Below are positions 41,613 through 51,643 of a stretch of 64,000 nt of DNA, in pieces. A program made the position numbers and the translations under genes. This DNA comes from Actinomyces sp. 432. GTDB lineage: Bacteria; Actinomycetota; Actinomycetes; Actinomycetales; Actinomycetaceae. The notes below the pieces were generated by a model. That model was not told the DNA's origin. It saw only the letters and a program-made list of their open reading frames with translations, and made no database searches. The stretch is from NCBI RefSeq assembly GCF_009930875.1, contig NZ_CP025249.1, positions 2,542,001 to 2,606,000 of the forward strand. The letters are read 5' to 3'. Numbering within the stretch: position 1 is the first letter of the stretch; each line of letters opens with the position of its first letter.

Positions 41613-42244
41613 GGTTGCTTCCGTAACTCTCGTGGGGCCGCCGCCCCGTATTGCTTCCCGGTGGTCCGTAGGTTAGCCGACGCCGTCACACGCTCCCAGC
41701 TGGATCAAGGCGCCCGCTTACTGTCCTGTATTCAGATGGCGGCCGCCCGCCCCTGAAAGCCGGGCCGCAGCGCCGTGAGCACACCGAAGCCCCCCCCAAT
41801 CACGCCTCTACCCAGCCAACGGCCTTGCCGACTCCCGGGCTGAAGGGGCGTGGCGCGCGTGGAGTCCGGTTCCTGCTGGCTCCTACGCGATGCACGCGGC
41901 CGACGTGATGCGCCGCCGAGGGCCACAATTCGGCCTACGGCACAAAGATTGGTACGTCTTGACCCCGGCTTTTCCGCATGACGTCGTTGAAAGTTGGTGG
42001 CTGGAGCGGCCTTGAGGGGTGTCGGTGGCGATCTCGGGCCCTAAAGCGGCGGCGCCTACTACGCGGCTTCCCCGCCTGCAACGCCACTTCGGGGTTAACA
42101 ACGCCTGTTAACGGCCTGCTGAAGGGCTGCAAGGTATACAGCAGGCCGTTAAGTGGCGTTGTTAACGCCCAACCGGCGTAGCAGACCGCCCGGGCGGGGT
42201 CGGCGGCGGGTCGGGCCGACCCGCCGCCGACCATTCAGAGGAGC
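41613..42244. other. 632-base gap with a long hairpin and no convincing gene
   Basis: Short open frames here have no recognisable motif and irregular codon use. The region holds the galM upstream sequence and the large hairpin at 42094-42166. It may include a decayed gene; none can be identified. Confidence 0.55.
42094..42166. terminator. 28-bp stem hairpin downstream of abfA
   Basis: Arms 42094-42121 and 42139-42166 pair at 26 of 28 positions around a 17-base loop, with gttaac at the base. It begins about 79 bases beyond the abfA stop and could end that transcript. The extreme length and low GC at its base also fit a dispersed palindromic element. Confidence 0.7.
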
Positions 42245-43750
42245 TCAGGCGAGCTCGACCGCCAGCCAGGAGGCGGGCGGCAGCGTGGTGGTGAGCACGC
42301 CGTCGGCCAGCGTCACCTCGTGGGGGACGGGGCGGACGCGGTCGGGGTCGTCGGCGGTGTTGACGGCGTCGAGGTCGTCGGGGGCGATGATCTGAGCTTG
42401 CGTAACGCGGCTCGCGCCCAGGGCCCCCAGCGCGGCGGTGACGTCCACCGAATCGGTCAGTGAGCGGTTCAGGGCCAGCAGCGAGCCGGTGGAGGTCTCC
42501 TCTTCCCAGGTGACCACCGCGTCGACGGTGTCGACCTCACCGAAGCGCTCGGTGCCGGTGACTGGGCTGGCGACGACGGCGTCATAGGCCTGGCCGCGGG
42601 CGATCCGGGAGGCGATGGCGAAGGGGTGGAAGGTGGTCTGCCGCCAGGCGCGTCCGCCCTTCTCGGTCATGATCGGGGCGATCACGTTGACCAGCTGCGC
42701 CATCGAGGCGGCCTTGACCCGGTCGGCGTGACGCAGCAGGGAGATGAGCAGGCCGCCGACCACCAGGGCGTCGGCACCGGTGTAGACGTCCTCGATGCGG
42801 GGAGCGGCCTCCGGCCAGTCGTCGGCGGCGAAGCCGTGCTCGACGGAGTTCCAGGCTCTCAGGCGCCAGACGTTCCACTCGTCCACACTGACCATGATCT
42901 TCTTGCTCGAGCGGTGCTTGGCGCCGACGGCGTCGGCGGTAGCAATGACCCCGTCAATGAAGCGGTCCAGGTCCACGCCGGCGGCGAGGAAGCTGGCCCG
43001 GTCCTGGGCATCGGGATCGACGTAGCGGTGCAGGCTGATGTAGTCGACCTCGTCGTAGGCCAGGTCGAGGATGGTGCGCTCCCAGTCGCCGAAGGTGGGC
43101 ATCTCCCAGCCGGAGGAGCCGCAGGCCACCAGCTCCAGGTCCTGGTCCACCATGTGCATGGCGCGGGCCGTGGACAGGGCCAAGTAGGCGTAGTCCGCCG
43201 CATTCTTGTGGCCCACCTGCCAGGGGCCGTCCATCTCGTTGCCCAGGCACCACATGCGCACGTTGTAAGGGTCCTCGTGCCCGTTGGCGCGGCGCAGGTT
43301 GGCGTACTGGGTGTCCGCCTGGCCGTTGACGTAGTCCAGCAGGTTGACGGCGTCGGCCTCCCCGCGGGTGCCGAGGTTGATGGCCATCATCGGCTCAATG
43401 CCGGCCTGGTCGCACCAGGTCATGAACTGGTCGGTGCCGAAGGTGTTGGGCTCGGTGGTGTGCCAGGCCAGCTCCAGCCGCCGGGGCCGGTCCTGGATGG
43501 GGCCGACACCGTCCTCCCAGCGGTAGTTGGACACGAAGTTGCCGCCGGGGTAGCGCACGGTGGTGACACCGAGTTCGCGCACCAGCTCCATGACGTCCTG
43601 GCGCAGGCCGTTGGCGTCGGCGGTCGGGTGGTCGGGCTCGAAGATGCCGGTGTAGACGCAGCGCCCCATGTGCTCCACGAAGGAGCCGTACATGCGGGGC
43701 GAGATACGGCCGATAGGGCGGTCGGCGTCGACCGAGATGCGTGCTGCCAA
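42245..43750 (-). CDS. abfA: Alpha-L-arabinofuranosidase, GH51
   Basis: 501 residues from a TTG start with AAAGGAGAG upstream. Intracellular GH51: TIM barrel with acid/base E172 in CLGNEMDGPW and nucleophile E291 in SVDEWNVW, plus a C-terminal beta domain (ITAALGALGASRVTQAQI region to WLAVELA). N-terminal SFVEHMGRCVYTGIFEP is a strong family mark. It releases L-arabinose from arabino-oligosaccharides and arabinoxylan fragments. Its promoter carries the same operator type as the arabinan locus at 13.5 kb. Confidence 0.96.
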   Translation of the reverse strand: MAARISVDADRPIGRISPRMYGSFVEHMGRCVYTGIFEPDHPTADANGLRQDVMELVRELGVTTVRYPGGNFVSNYRWEDGVGPIQDRPRRLELAWHTTEPNTFGTDQFMTWCDQAGIEPMMAINLGTRGEADAVNLLDYVNGQADTQYANLRRANGHEDPYNVRMWCLGNEMDGPWQVGHKNAADYAYLALSTARAMHMVDQDLELVACGSSGWEMPTFGDWERTILDLAYDEVDYISLHRYVDPDAQDRASFLAAGVDLDRFIDGVIATADAVGAKHRSSKKIMVSVDEWNVWRLRAWNSVEHGFAADDWPEAAPRIEDVYTGADALVVGGLLISLLRHADRVKAASMAQLVNVIAPIMTEKGGRAWRQTTFHPFAIASRIARGQAYDAVVASPVTGTERFGEVDTVDAVVTWEEETSTGSLLALNRSLTDSVDVTAALGALGASRVTQAQIIAPDDLDAVNTADDPDRVRPVPHEVTLADGVLTTTLPPASWLAVELA

Positions 43751-43835
43751 GGGAATCTCTCCTTTGAGTCGGTTGGGCCGCGCCTCCGGCGGGCGGTGCC
43801 GGAGGCGCTTGCGTTGCCACCATCGTGTCCCGATA

Positions 43836-43851
43836 CTTCAACGTTGTCAAC
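43836..43851 (-). promoter_or_regulatory. abfA promoter -35 within a LacI-type operator
   Basis: The site cttcaacgttgtcaac includes the complement of -35 TTGACA (43845-43850). A weak -10, CACGAT, follows after 17 bases on the minus strand. It matches the operators at 13475, 13591 and 43951. Confidence 0.7.
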
Positions 43852-43950
43852 CTCCGCTACTGCGCCTCTAAGAACGAGATCCCACCCACGTTCCACCGCC
43901 ATAACCGCATTTTTCAGAACCGCCAACGAAACAAAGGCGAACGGCAGCAC

Positions 43951-43980
43951 TTGACATCGTTGAACGTGCGCTACCGCATA
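43951..43980 (+). promoter_or_regulatory. LacI gene promoter with overlapping operator
   Basis: TTGACA at 43951-43956 starts an operator-like gacatcgttgaacgt (43953-43967); a -10 such as CGCATA (43975-43980) follows at 18 bases. Suggests autorepression together with abfA. Confidence 0.68.
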
Positions 43981-43998
43981 GTTGGAGGCGGTATCTGT

Positions 43999-45035
43999 AT
44001 GCTGCCGCGCATGGCCGCCACACTGCTCGACGTCGCCGCCCTCGCGGGCGTCTCGCCGAAGACTGTCTCGCGGGTGGTCAACGGCGAGCCGGGGGTATCC
44101 CCACCACGCGCGAGCGCGTGCTCGCGGCTGTAGCACGTACCAGCTACTGCCCGAACGCCTCCGCCCGTTCGCTGCGCACCGGACACTCCAACACGATTGG
44201 CCTTGCGGTGCCGGAACTGAACCAGCCCTTCTTCGCCGAGATCGCCGACCGCATTGCCGCCGAGGCCCGCCGCCACGACCTGGCCGTGGTGCTGGGAGTC
44301 ACCGGCGAGCGCGGTCAGTGGGAGGCGAGATTTCTGGCCGACCACCCCGATCTCGACGGCACCATCATGTACTGGCAGGGAATGGCGCCGGAGGAGGTCA
44401 CCGAGGCCGCTTCCCGCTATCGGCTGGTGCTGCTCGGGGAAAGGCACCACGACGTCGTCGATCGCGTCGCCATGGACAATGACTGCGGTGTCGGCCTGGT
44501 TGTCTCGCATCTGCGGGCCCTGGGGCGTAAGCACATAGCCGCCCTCGGCGTGGCCTCCGAGGGCGAGTGGACGCATGCGGCCGCACTGACCCGCACCGCG
44601 GCCCTACGCGCGGCGCTGTCACAGCACGGGCTCGAACTGGAAGAACGGCTGCTGGTCACCTCCTCCGAGTGGCGCCCCATCGACGGCGCCAACGCGGTGC
44701 GCGTGCTGCTGGACCGCGGCATCGGCTTCGATGCGGTGATCGCCTTCAACGACGCACTCGCGCTCGGCGCACTGCACGAACTCGCGGCGTCCGGGATACG
44801 CATACCGCAGGACGTGGCCGTGACCGGTATCGACAATCTGGAGCTGTCGCGCTACACCTCCCCGTCGCTGACAACCGTCTCCCCCTCTCTGGGCGCCTAC
44901 GCCGCCGACGCCGTCTCACTGCTGCGGCGGCGCATTGCCGCACCGGACGCCCCCGCGCGCACCGTCATTGAGGACGTAGTGCTTTTGGCACGTGATTCCA
45001 CCGTCGGGGGTGAGGCACCGTGGCCGCGCGCGTGA
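43999..45035 (+). CDS. LacI-family regulator next to abfA, one frameshift
   Basis: ATG 43999 chosen because GGAGG lies 10 bases upstream; ATG 44011 is second choice. Helix-turn-helix LLDVAALAGVSPKTVSRVVNG, then a frame break: the rest (TTRERVLAAVARTSYCPNAS to the stop at 45035) is in another frame. One base restored within the run at 44090-44102 (likely CCCC at 44099-44102) gives GVSPTTRERVLAAV. Repaired length is about 345. The next LacI gene starts 16 bases before this one ends. Likely controls abfA and itself. Confidence 0.87.
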
Positions 45036-46075
45036 CCATGAGCGACGTCGCCCGCCGCGCGGGCGTGTCCGCTAAGACCGTCTCCAATGTGCTGCGAGGG
45101 GCGCCGGGGGCCTCGCCCGAAACGCGCCAACGCGTACTTGAGGCGGTCACGGCGCTGGGCTACCGGCTCAATCCGAGCGCCTCGGCGCTGCGCAGCGGGC
45201 GCCGCGGGCGCATCACCTTGGCCATACCCACCCTGCAGCAGCCGTTGTACGCCGCGCTGGCGCAGGGGCTGATGCGGGCAGCCGCTCACACGTCGGTGGT
45301 CCTGGAGCTCACCCAGGGTGAGGCGGACCGGGAGCAGGAGATTCTGGCTGGGTCGTGGGCGAAGCGGTCCGACGCCGCCGTACTCGTGCCGCGGGGCGTG
45401 GACCCGGCGTCACTAGCGTGCGGGGAAGTGGCTCAGACGAAGTCGCCCCTGGTACTCATCGCCGATTCCGGCCCGCCGGACTTGCCGCGCGTATCCTGCC
45501 CGCCTGAGGCACAGGTGAAGCTGGTTGCGGCGCACCTGCGCGCATTGGGGCGGCTCCGCCCGGCGGTGGTCGGCGTAGCCGAGGCCGCCGACCACTGGAC
45601 CGGCGCCTGCGTGCAGGGCCTGCGGGAGTCAGGGCTGCGCGTCGACGACGACGCCGTAATCCGGGTGGGTGTCCCCGACGGAATGCTCGGCGGGGTCGAG
45701 GCGGTAGCGCGGCTGGCTCACGCCGCTCTCCCCGTGAATGCCGTGGTCTGTCACAACGACGCCCTTGCGGCGGGCGCCGTCAGCGCGCTGAGGCGGCGAG
45801 GTGTGCAGGTGCCGGCGGAGGTGGTTGTGGTCGGCCGGGGGAACACCGACGCCGCCGCCTTCGCCACTCCGACGCTCACCAGCGTGGACCTGGACCTGCC
45901 GGCCATGGCCGAGGGTGCGCTAACGCTGCTCGGTATCGGGCCTGCGGGGGGCCGCCGTGAGGAATCGCTCCCACCCCACCTTACGCAGGCGCGGCTGGTG
46001 ACCACCACCCCGGCGCTTTCGGCGCGTGGTTCCACGGTCGACGGCGCCGGGGCGGGCCCGGAGCGGCTGGGTTAG
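45020..46075 (+). CDS. Second LacI-family regulator, overlapping the first
   Basis: 351 residues from GTG 45020, overlapping the previous gene by 16 bases. Helix-turn-helix VTMSDVARRAGVSAKTVSNVLRG; effector domain with AVVCHNDALAAGAVSALRR and VVVVGRGNTDAAAF. It is only distantly similar to its neighbour, so not a recent duplicate. It converges on araA. Two LacI genes in one transcript suggest co-expression of repressors with different effectors. Confidence 0.9.
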   Translation: MAARVTMSDVARRAGVSAKTVSNVLRGAPGASPETRQRVLEAVTALGYRLNPSASALRSGRRGRITLAIPTLQQPLYAALAQGLMRAAAHTSVVLELTQGEADREQEILAGSWAKRSDAAVLVPRGVDPASLACGEVAQTKSPLVLIADSGPPDLPRVSCPPEAQVKLVAAHLRALGRLRPAVVGVAEAADHWTGACVQGLRESGLRVDDDAVIRVGVPDGMLGGVEAVARLAHAALPVNAVVCHNDALAAGAVSALRRRGVQVPAEVVVVGRGNTDAAAFATPTLTSVDLDLPAMAEGALTLLGIGPAGGRREESLPPHLTQARLVTTTPALSARGSTVDGAGAGPERLG

Positions 46076-46098
46076 CCCCAGGCCGCGAATCGATCAGC

Positions 46099-47613
46099 TC
46101 AGCCCTGAGTCAGGCGGTAGTAGACCTGGTTGCCCCGCAGCTCCTGCACGAAGCCACGTGTGGTGGTGGCGGAGTCGATGAGGGCCAGCTCCATCCGGGC
46201 GATCTCGGCCAGGTCCTGCCACATCTCCAGGGTGGTGGCCGTGGTCATGACCGTGTGGTGGGCGGCGCCGGCCTGCATCCAGCACTCGGTGGAAGTGTAG
46301 AAGTCGGGGGCCGGCTCCCATACGGCGCGGGCCACGGGCAGCTTGGGCAGCGGCTCGTCGGAGCCGACGATCTTGACAACATTGGCGGTCAGGCGGAAGC
46401 GCTCGCGCATGTCGGACATGGCGACCACTAGGCCGGCGCCGGTGTCGGCGTCGAAGACCAGGCGCACAGGGTCCTCACGGTTCCCGATACCGAGCGGGTG
46501 GATCTCCAGGCGCGGCTTGGACTCGGTGAGCGAGGGGCAGACCTCGAGCATGTGGGCGCCGAGGATCTTCTCCTTACCGGGCGTCATCTCGTAGCAGTAG
46601 TCCTCCATCAGGGAGGCGCCGCCGGGCAGGCCGTAGCCCATGACCTTGGCGGCACGCACGAGCAGGGCCGTCTTCCAGTCGCCCTCGGCGCCGAAGCCGT
46701 AGCCGTCTGCCATGAGCCGCTGGACGGCCAGGCCCGGCAGCTGCCGCAGCCCGCCGAGGTCCTCGAAGTTGGTGGTGAAGGCGGTGGCACCGCGCTCCTG
46801 GAGGAAGCGGCGCATGCCGGCCTCGATGCGCGCGCCGTAGCGCAGGGACTCGTGGCGCTCGCCGCCGGGGCGCAGCTCCTCGACGACGTCGTAGGCGTCC
46901 AGGTATTCCTCGATCAGGGCGTCGATCTCCGCCTCGGTGACGGCGTCGACGACCTCGACCAGGTCGTTGACGCCCCAGGTGTTCACGCTGGCGCCTAGGC
47001 GCAGCTCGGCCTCGGTCTTGTCGCCCTCGGTGACGGCGACGTTGCGCATATTGTCGCCGAAGCGGACCAGGCGGGTGTGGTGCAGGGCGTCCCATCCGGC
47101 GGCGGCGCGCGCCCAGGTGCCGATCTTGACCTGGGTGTCCGCCTGGGTGGCGTGGCCGACGACGACCTTGCGGGGCTGGCTCAAGCGAGTCAGGATGTAG
47201 CCGAACTCGCGGTCGCCGTGGGCGGCCTGGTTGAGGTTCATGTAGTCCATGTCGATGGTGGACCAGGGCAGGGACTGCGAGTACTGGGTGTGCAGTTGGA
47301 CCAGGGGCTTGGACAACGCGTCGATGCCGCCGATCCACATCTTGGCCGGGGAGAAGGTGTGCATCCAGGCGATCACGCCGATGCAGGCGTCGTCGGCATT
47401 GGCGGCGAGCATGGCGGCGCGGATGGCATCGCGGTCCTTCAGGACCGGCTTCCAGACGATACGCACCGGGATGGCGTCGGCGGCGTCGAGCCAGGCGGCG
47501 ACCTGCCGGGACTGGTCGGCGACCTGCGCGAGGGTCTCCTCGCCGTACAGGTCCTGGCTCCCGGTGAGGAACCAGATCTCCTTGCCGTCGAACGGACTGG
47601 GCAGAGCAGTCAT
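46099..47613 (-). CDS. araA: L-arabinose isomerase
   Basis: 504 residues. Converts L-arabinose to L-ribulose with Mn2+. Strong family identity: [16 protein letters not shown] at the start, [34 protein letters not shown] with a metal-site Glu, and [27 protein letters not shown] preceded by AAAGGAGAAT in an unusually AT-rich 68-base spacer after araD. No ribulokinase gene (araB) is in the window. Confidence 0.98.
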   Translation of the reverse strand: MTALPSPFDGKEIWFLTGSQDLYGEETLAQVADQSRQVAAWLDAADAIPVRIVWKPVLKDRDAIRAAMLAANADDACIGVIAWMHTFSPAKMWIGGIDALSKPLVQLHTQYSQSLPWSTIDMDYMNLNQAAHGDREFGYILTRLSQPRKVVVGHATQADTQVKIGTWARAAAGWDALHHTRLVRFGDNMRNVAVTEGDKTEAELRLGASVNTWGVNDLVEVVDAVTEAEIDALIEEYLDAYDVVEELRPGGERHESLRYGARIEAGMRRFLQERGATAFTTNFEDLGGLRQLPGLAVQRLMADGYGFGAEGDWKTALLVRAAKVMGYGLPGGASLMEDYCYEMTPGKEKILGAHMLEVCPSLTESKPRLEIHPLGIGNREDPVRLVFDADTGAGLVVAMSDMRERFRLTANVVKIVGSDEPLPKLPVARAVWEPAPDFYTSTECWMQAGAAHHTVMTTATTLEMWQDLAEIARMELALIDSATTTRGFVQELRGNQVYYRLTQG

Positions 47614-47681
47614 GAGTTATTCTCCTTTGAATTATGAATTTTGGATGTTGAATTCAGCTGATTGCTGGGGACCGGACTTGG

Positions 47682-48418
47682 TCAGTGCTGGCCGTAGACG
47701 TTCTGGTAGCGGTCGTTGAGCCGGTCGATCAGCTCCGGCTCAATCGGCACCATCTCACCCCCCTGACGCGCAATATGCACCGTACGCGCCACCTCCTCGC
47801 ACATCGCCGCAGCCTTCACCGCGGCCCGCGCATCCCGCCCGATCGTGAACGGACCATGATTCGCCATCAACACCGCCGGAGACCGCGACCCCGCGAGAGT
47901 CTCCACAATCCCCCGACCAATCGAGTCATCCCCAATCAGAGCAAACGGACCCACCGGAATCTCACCCCCAAACTCATCCGCCATCATCGTCAGCACACAC
48001 GGCACCGGCTCCCGCCGCGCCGCCCAAGCCGTCGCATACGTCGAATGCGTATGCACCACCCCGCCCACCTGGTCCATGTGCCGGTACACATACGCATGCG
48101 CCGCCGTATCCGACGACGGCACCAACCCCTCCGGCGTACCATCCACAATCTTGTCCCCATCCAGGGTGCACACCACCATGTTGTCCGCACACAGCTCCTC
48201 ATACGCCACCCCAGACGGCTTAATCACGAACAAGTCCGTCCGCTCCACAGTCCCGTCCGGCCGGGTCACCACCACCCGCTCAGACACGTTCCCAGCCGTC
48301 CACACCACCAGCCCCACCGAATCAGCTCCCCATGCAAACGCGCCACCCGCTCACGCGCATCAGCCACCGCCCCACGCACACCATCATCCAAATCAGCCAG
48401 CACAATCCGCTCGGTCAT
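47682..48418 (-). CDS. araD: L-ribulose-5-phosphate 4-epimerase, one frameshift
   Basis: ATG 48418 gives MTERIVLADLDDGVRGAVAD and on to HGELIRWG; the remainder (LVVWTAGNVSERVVVTRP to QNVYGQH at 47682) is in another frame. One base restored in CCCC at 48312-48315 gives IRWGLVVWTAGNVS, a canonical class II aldolase-like start. Metal His pair VVHTHSTYATAW; catalytic NHGPFTIG. Repaired length is about 245. It makes D-xylulose 5-phosphate. Codons end mainly in G or T rather than C, unlike its neighbours, which suggests later acquisition. Confidence 0.93.
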
Positions 48419-48587
48419 ATCAGCCACGTTCTTCCCCCAGTTCGGTTTCTCGTGTGTCTTGTGGGCGGCAGTCAGGCTCGGCACCGTTGCCGCGAGGTGT
48501 CTTCCCGCCCCACGCGCACCACGGCGGTCAGTGGGGCACGTAGGCGAAGGGACCGGCCGCGGCGGTGGCCGCAGCACGGCACCACCA

Positions 48588-48616
48588 ATAGTGAACGTTC
48601 ACATCGATGCTGTCAA
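48588..48616 (-). promoter_or_regulatory. araD-araA promoter with GTGAACGTTCAC operator
   Basis: Minus strand: TTGACA (complement of 48611-48616), 17-base spacer, -10 CACTAT (complement of 48588-48593); palindrome gtgaacgttcac at 48591-48602. The offsets between palindrome, -10 and -35 equal those at 39385-39413. About 170 bases of leader precede araD. Confidence 0.82.
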
Positions 48617-48631
48617 GGTGCTCTTCCGGCC

Positions 48632-48680
48632 GCGCATGGCACCCGGCGGCGCATGGCAGCCGGCGGCGCATGGCAGCCGG
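48632..48680. repeat. Three 17-bp tandem repeats
   Basis: Unit gcgcatggcagccggcg (first copy with c for g) begins at 48632, 48649 and 48666, between the araD promoter and the end of the next gene. The remaining sequence to 48715 holds nothing else I can name. Confidence 0.65.
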
Positions 48681-48715
48681 CAGCAGCTGCCGCTCACGCC
48701 ACCGCCCGCCACCGG

Positions 48716-50694
48716 CTAAATGTCGATCTGGTCGTGCACCGCCACGTTAATCAGTTCGACGCGCCCATCGGGCAGTCGCCAGAAGTGCAGCCTCCGCGCC
48801 GACGGGGTGTTCACCTGCACGGCCACGCGGAAGGCCACGGCCCCGTCTGCCCGCGTACGCGCCTGCCCACTGTGGGTGTTCAGGCGCAACCGGTGCAGCT
48901 GACGCGAAGGTATGTCCTTGACCCGACCAGTGAGCACCTCGACCACAACCCTCAGCACGCGCTCGTGATCCACGCCCTCAAGCGCATCCACGGAGCCGAT
49001 GAAACCGGGACCCACGATGTAGTCGGCCGGGAGGGCCACTGCGCCTTGTCCTGCGGAGGAGTCAGCTGCGCCCAGGCCAAGTAGATCTCATGGCGGAGCT
49101 GGTCCTCCGGCTCCAGGAACAGCGGCTCGGCGCGCGCGGAATCCTCCCTGCGCCCGGTCTCATCCCGCGCCGCGTCGCGCTCAGACCTGCGCTGGGCGAG
49201 TCTGCGCGAGGCGCTGCGGTGCTGCGCCATGGAGTGCTGAAGCCGCTCCGTGAGCTGCGCCACCTCGCGCGTGGCCTCACGGTAGAGCTGGCTGGTCAGG
49301 GACAGCTCCATACGCAAGTGGTCGGTCTGCTCACGCTCCTGATCCAGTCGTTCGGCGAGCCGCGCCAGGCGCTCGCGCGCATCGGCCAGGCTGCGCTCCA
49401 GCTCGATGATCCGGCGTCCGCGGGCGTCACCCTCCGCCACCCCGCCCACGCCGAGGGGAGAGGGCACTACGGTTACACCGCGGTCGGCCCGGTCCTCAGC
49501 GGCGACGTCGTTGCGCGAAGCCGCCGCGGGTGACTCAGCAGCTCCGGGCCGCGGCTCAGGCGCGGGCATACCGTCCGCGCCCCCAGACACCAGGTCGGCC
49601 CCCTCCCAGGCCGCCTCTCCCGCCTCCTCCAGCCACGGGGGACCCCCGGGAAGCAGACTGGGGGCCGGGCGTACCGGCTCGTCGTCGTCGACGTCATCCA
49701 TGGACAGTGAGAGCCCGCCGGCGGTGGAGTCCACGCGGGCGCGTACCACCGCACCGATCCAGAACAGGTCATCCAGACTGTCGAACGGATTCGCAGTCAC
49801 GCTCATCTTGGGAATCCGCACGGTCACCTGCGGGTAGGGCTCCACCACCAGCTCATCAGGAGTCATGGCCGCAACCCGGACCAGGATCACCTCGCCCGCC
49901 TCCAGCCCGTCCAGCGCCTGTCCCGCTGAGCGCAGGCTCGCCGAGACATCGAGGTATCCGGTAGTCGCATCATGCCTGCCCTCCACCTGCTGGCCGGCGG
50001 CAACCAACTGGCCCACGGTCACGTTCAGGGCGGGCACCGACTCCTCCGGGGAGATCATGGCCAGCGGCGAGTTCTCCTGCGCGCCTTCGACTAGTGCGCG
50101 GGACGGCGGCACGAGCATCCTCACCGTGCCCTTGAAGCTCTGCGTCGCCTGCGGCCGTTGCCCACGCGGCAGTATCCGGGCCAGCTCCCCGATCAGGCCG
50201 TCGGTCGCCCGCCGCCCGGACTCCGGATCCGTGGCCAGGAACAGCCGCGACCGGCTCCAGTCCGTGGCCCAGGCGAGGTCCGGGGAGTACATGCGGCCCG
50301 CCCCGCCGTAAACCTGCGTGTACTCCGGCATCGCGTCGGCAAAGGCATACGACGTGCGCCCGGTCTCCAGCAAGTAGACGGGCACGAGGCCACGCCCGTA
50401 GTGAGCCAGTGCGTCGGCATCGATCCAGGGGGCCTCGCTGCCCAGCGGCGTGGACACCACCACGACGGGCGCCTCCCGGCCGGCACCCAGCAGGAGCTGT
50501 GCGAGCTCGCGGGCCTCGTCCGGAGTCGCCACCCGCACCGGCTCCGGCGGACGCGGCTGCTCCGGTTCTACTGCCGTCACGGGGTGTCCGGCATTGGAGC
50601 GCTTGTCCTTCCGTCGCCGTCTGACCACAACTACCTCCTGGGGTGGGTCCGTTAAGCCGAAACCTTCAGGGCCGAGCACAGGCCAGTCTTCCAC
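48716..50694 (-). CDS. Multidomain protein of unknown function (S1-like, coiled coil, C-terminal domain), one frameshift
   Basis: About 659 residues after restoring one base near 49033-49037, which joins DKAQW to PLPADYIVGPGFIG. Residues 60-180 form an alpha/beta domain (APVVVVSTPLGSEAPWID, TQVYGGAGRMYSPDL). Residues 260-345 resemble an S1 RNA-binding fold ending VVRARVDSTAGGLSLSMDD. A disordered acidic linker and a coiled coil follow (about 430-510, RIIELERSLADARERLARLA). The C-terminal 100 residues have LPDGRVELINVAVHDQID, loosely reminiscent of RelE/ParE-like folds. I do not recognise the family. No signal or membrane segment. It is a single-gene unit, divergent from a TetR gene. Confidence 0.75.
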
Positions 50695-50899
50695 GCCTAG
50701 CTGCTCGCAACGCCCTCACGGCCCCCGCCCTGCGGCGAGTTGCCGGAGAGCTCCCCCAAATCCGTTGCGGCGCGTGGGCGTGTCTGGTCCCGCAAGACGA
50801 CTATATTTCGAAATGGGGATCACTCCGGCTTGGGCGGTTCCTGCCGAAGCCGGGGCTACTCCTGTACGTTGCCGATTCGACCACTCCCTGGAGGTCAGC

Positions 50900-51580
50900 A
50901 TGGCACGACTCGAGGACTCCGCGGCGCCGCTCAAGGACGCCATGGGCAACGCCCTGCTCGAGCTCATGCAAGAAAAACCGCTGAAGAAGATCAGCGCCAG
51001 CGATATTGCCACCCGCGCCGGACTGGGGCGGGTCACCTATTTCCGCCACTTCTCCTCCAAGGAGGAGGTACTGGCCTACAAGTACCAGACGGCCTGGACA
51101 GACTTCGCCGCCCACCACTGGTATGACGAGACGGATGACCGCGCCAACGCGATAGCCCTGTTCCGGTTCTGCTTGCGGATGCGGCAGGTCAACGAGCTCC
51201 TTTACGCCGCGGGGCAGCACAACGTTCTACTGGCAACAGTGCTTGACGCGCTCGGCAGCGATGCACCGAGCCGCAAGGCCGAACCGGGAGGCGGCGAGGT
51301 GCCCAGCGCCGACTCCCGCGCACTAAACGCGCATCACTTCAAGGCTTACGGCCTGTTCGGCCTCATTGACACGTGGATACGCGGCGGCTACCACCAGTCG
51401 CCGGAGGACATGGCCGCCGAGTACGTCAGCTACCTCAGTCCTGAGATCGAGTCCCTGGGGGCACGCGGAGGTGGGCGCCGGACGGGTGGCCGGGCGGCGC
51501 GGATGCGCCGTCTCCAGCGTATCCGCGAGGAGGCGGCCCGGCAGGATCCGCGGCGGTACATCATCGACGACACTCCTTGA
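50900..51580 (+). CDS. TetR-family regulator
   Basis: 226 residues from ATG 50900, with GGAGG 6 bases upstream. DNA-binding domain: LKDAMGNALLELMQEKPLKKIS, then ASDIATRAGLGRVTYFRHFSSKEEVL. The C-terminus is long and basic (GGGRRTGGRAARMRRLQRIREE), unusual for the family. A palindrome atttcgaaat lies at 50805-50814. The MFS transporter follows 165 bases downstream with a palindromic operator in its promoter, so this gene probably controls it. Confidence 0.9.
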   Translation: MARLEDSAAPLKDAMGNALLELMQEKPLKKISASDIATRAGLGRVTYFRHFSSKEEVLAYKYQTAWTDFAAHHWYDETDDRANAIALFRFCLRMRQVNELLYAAGQHNVLLATVLDALGSDAPSRKAEPGGGEVPSADSRALNAHHFKAYGLFGLIDTWIRGGYHQSPEDMAAEYVSYLSPEIESLGARGGGRRTGGRAARMRRLQRIREEAARQDPRRYIIDDTP

Positions 51581-51643
51581 CGGACGACGGCCCCCACCAC
51601 CATGGCTCCGCGACAGGCGACAGCCCCCCATCACCGCAGCTCC

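Noticed and set aside
46099..50694. Possible araB next to araD and araA
   Set aside because: No FGGY-kinase motif in any frame of the region; the gene upstream of araD is the unrelated multidomain protein.
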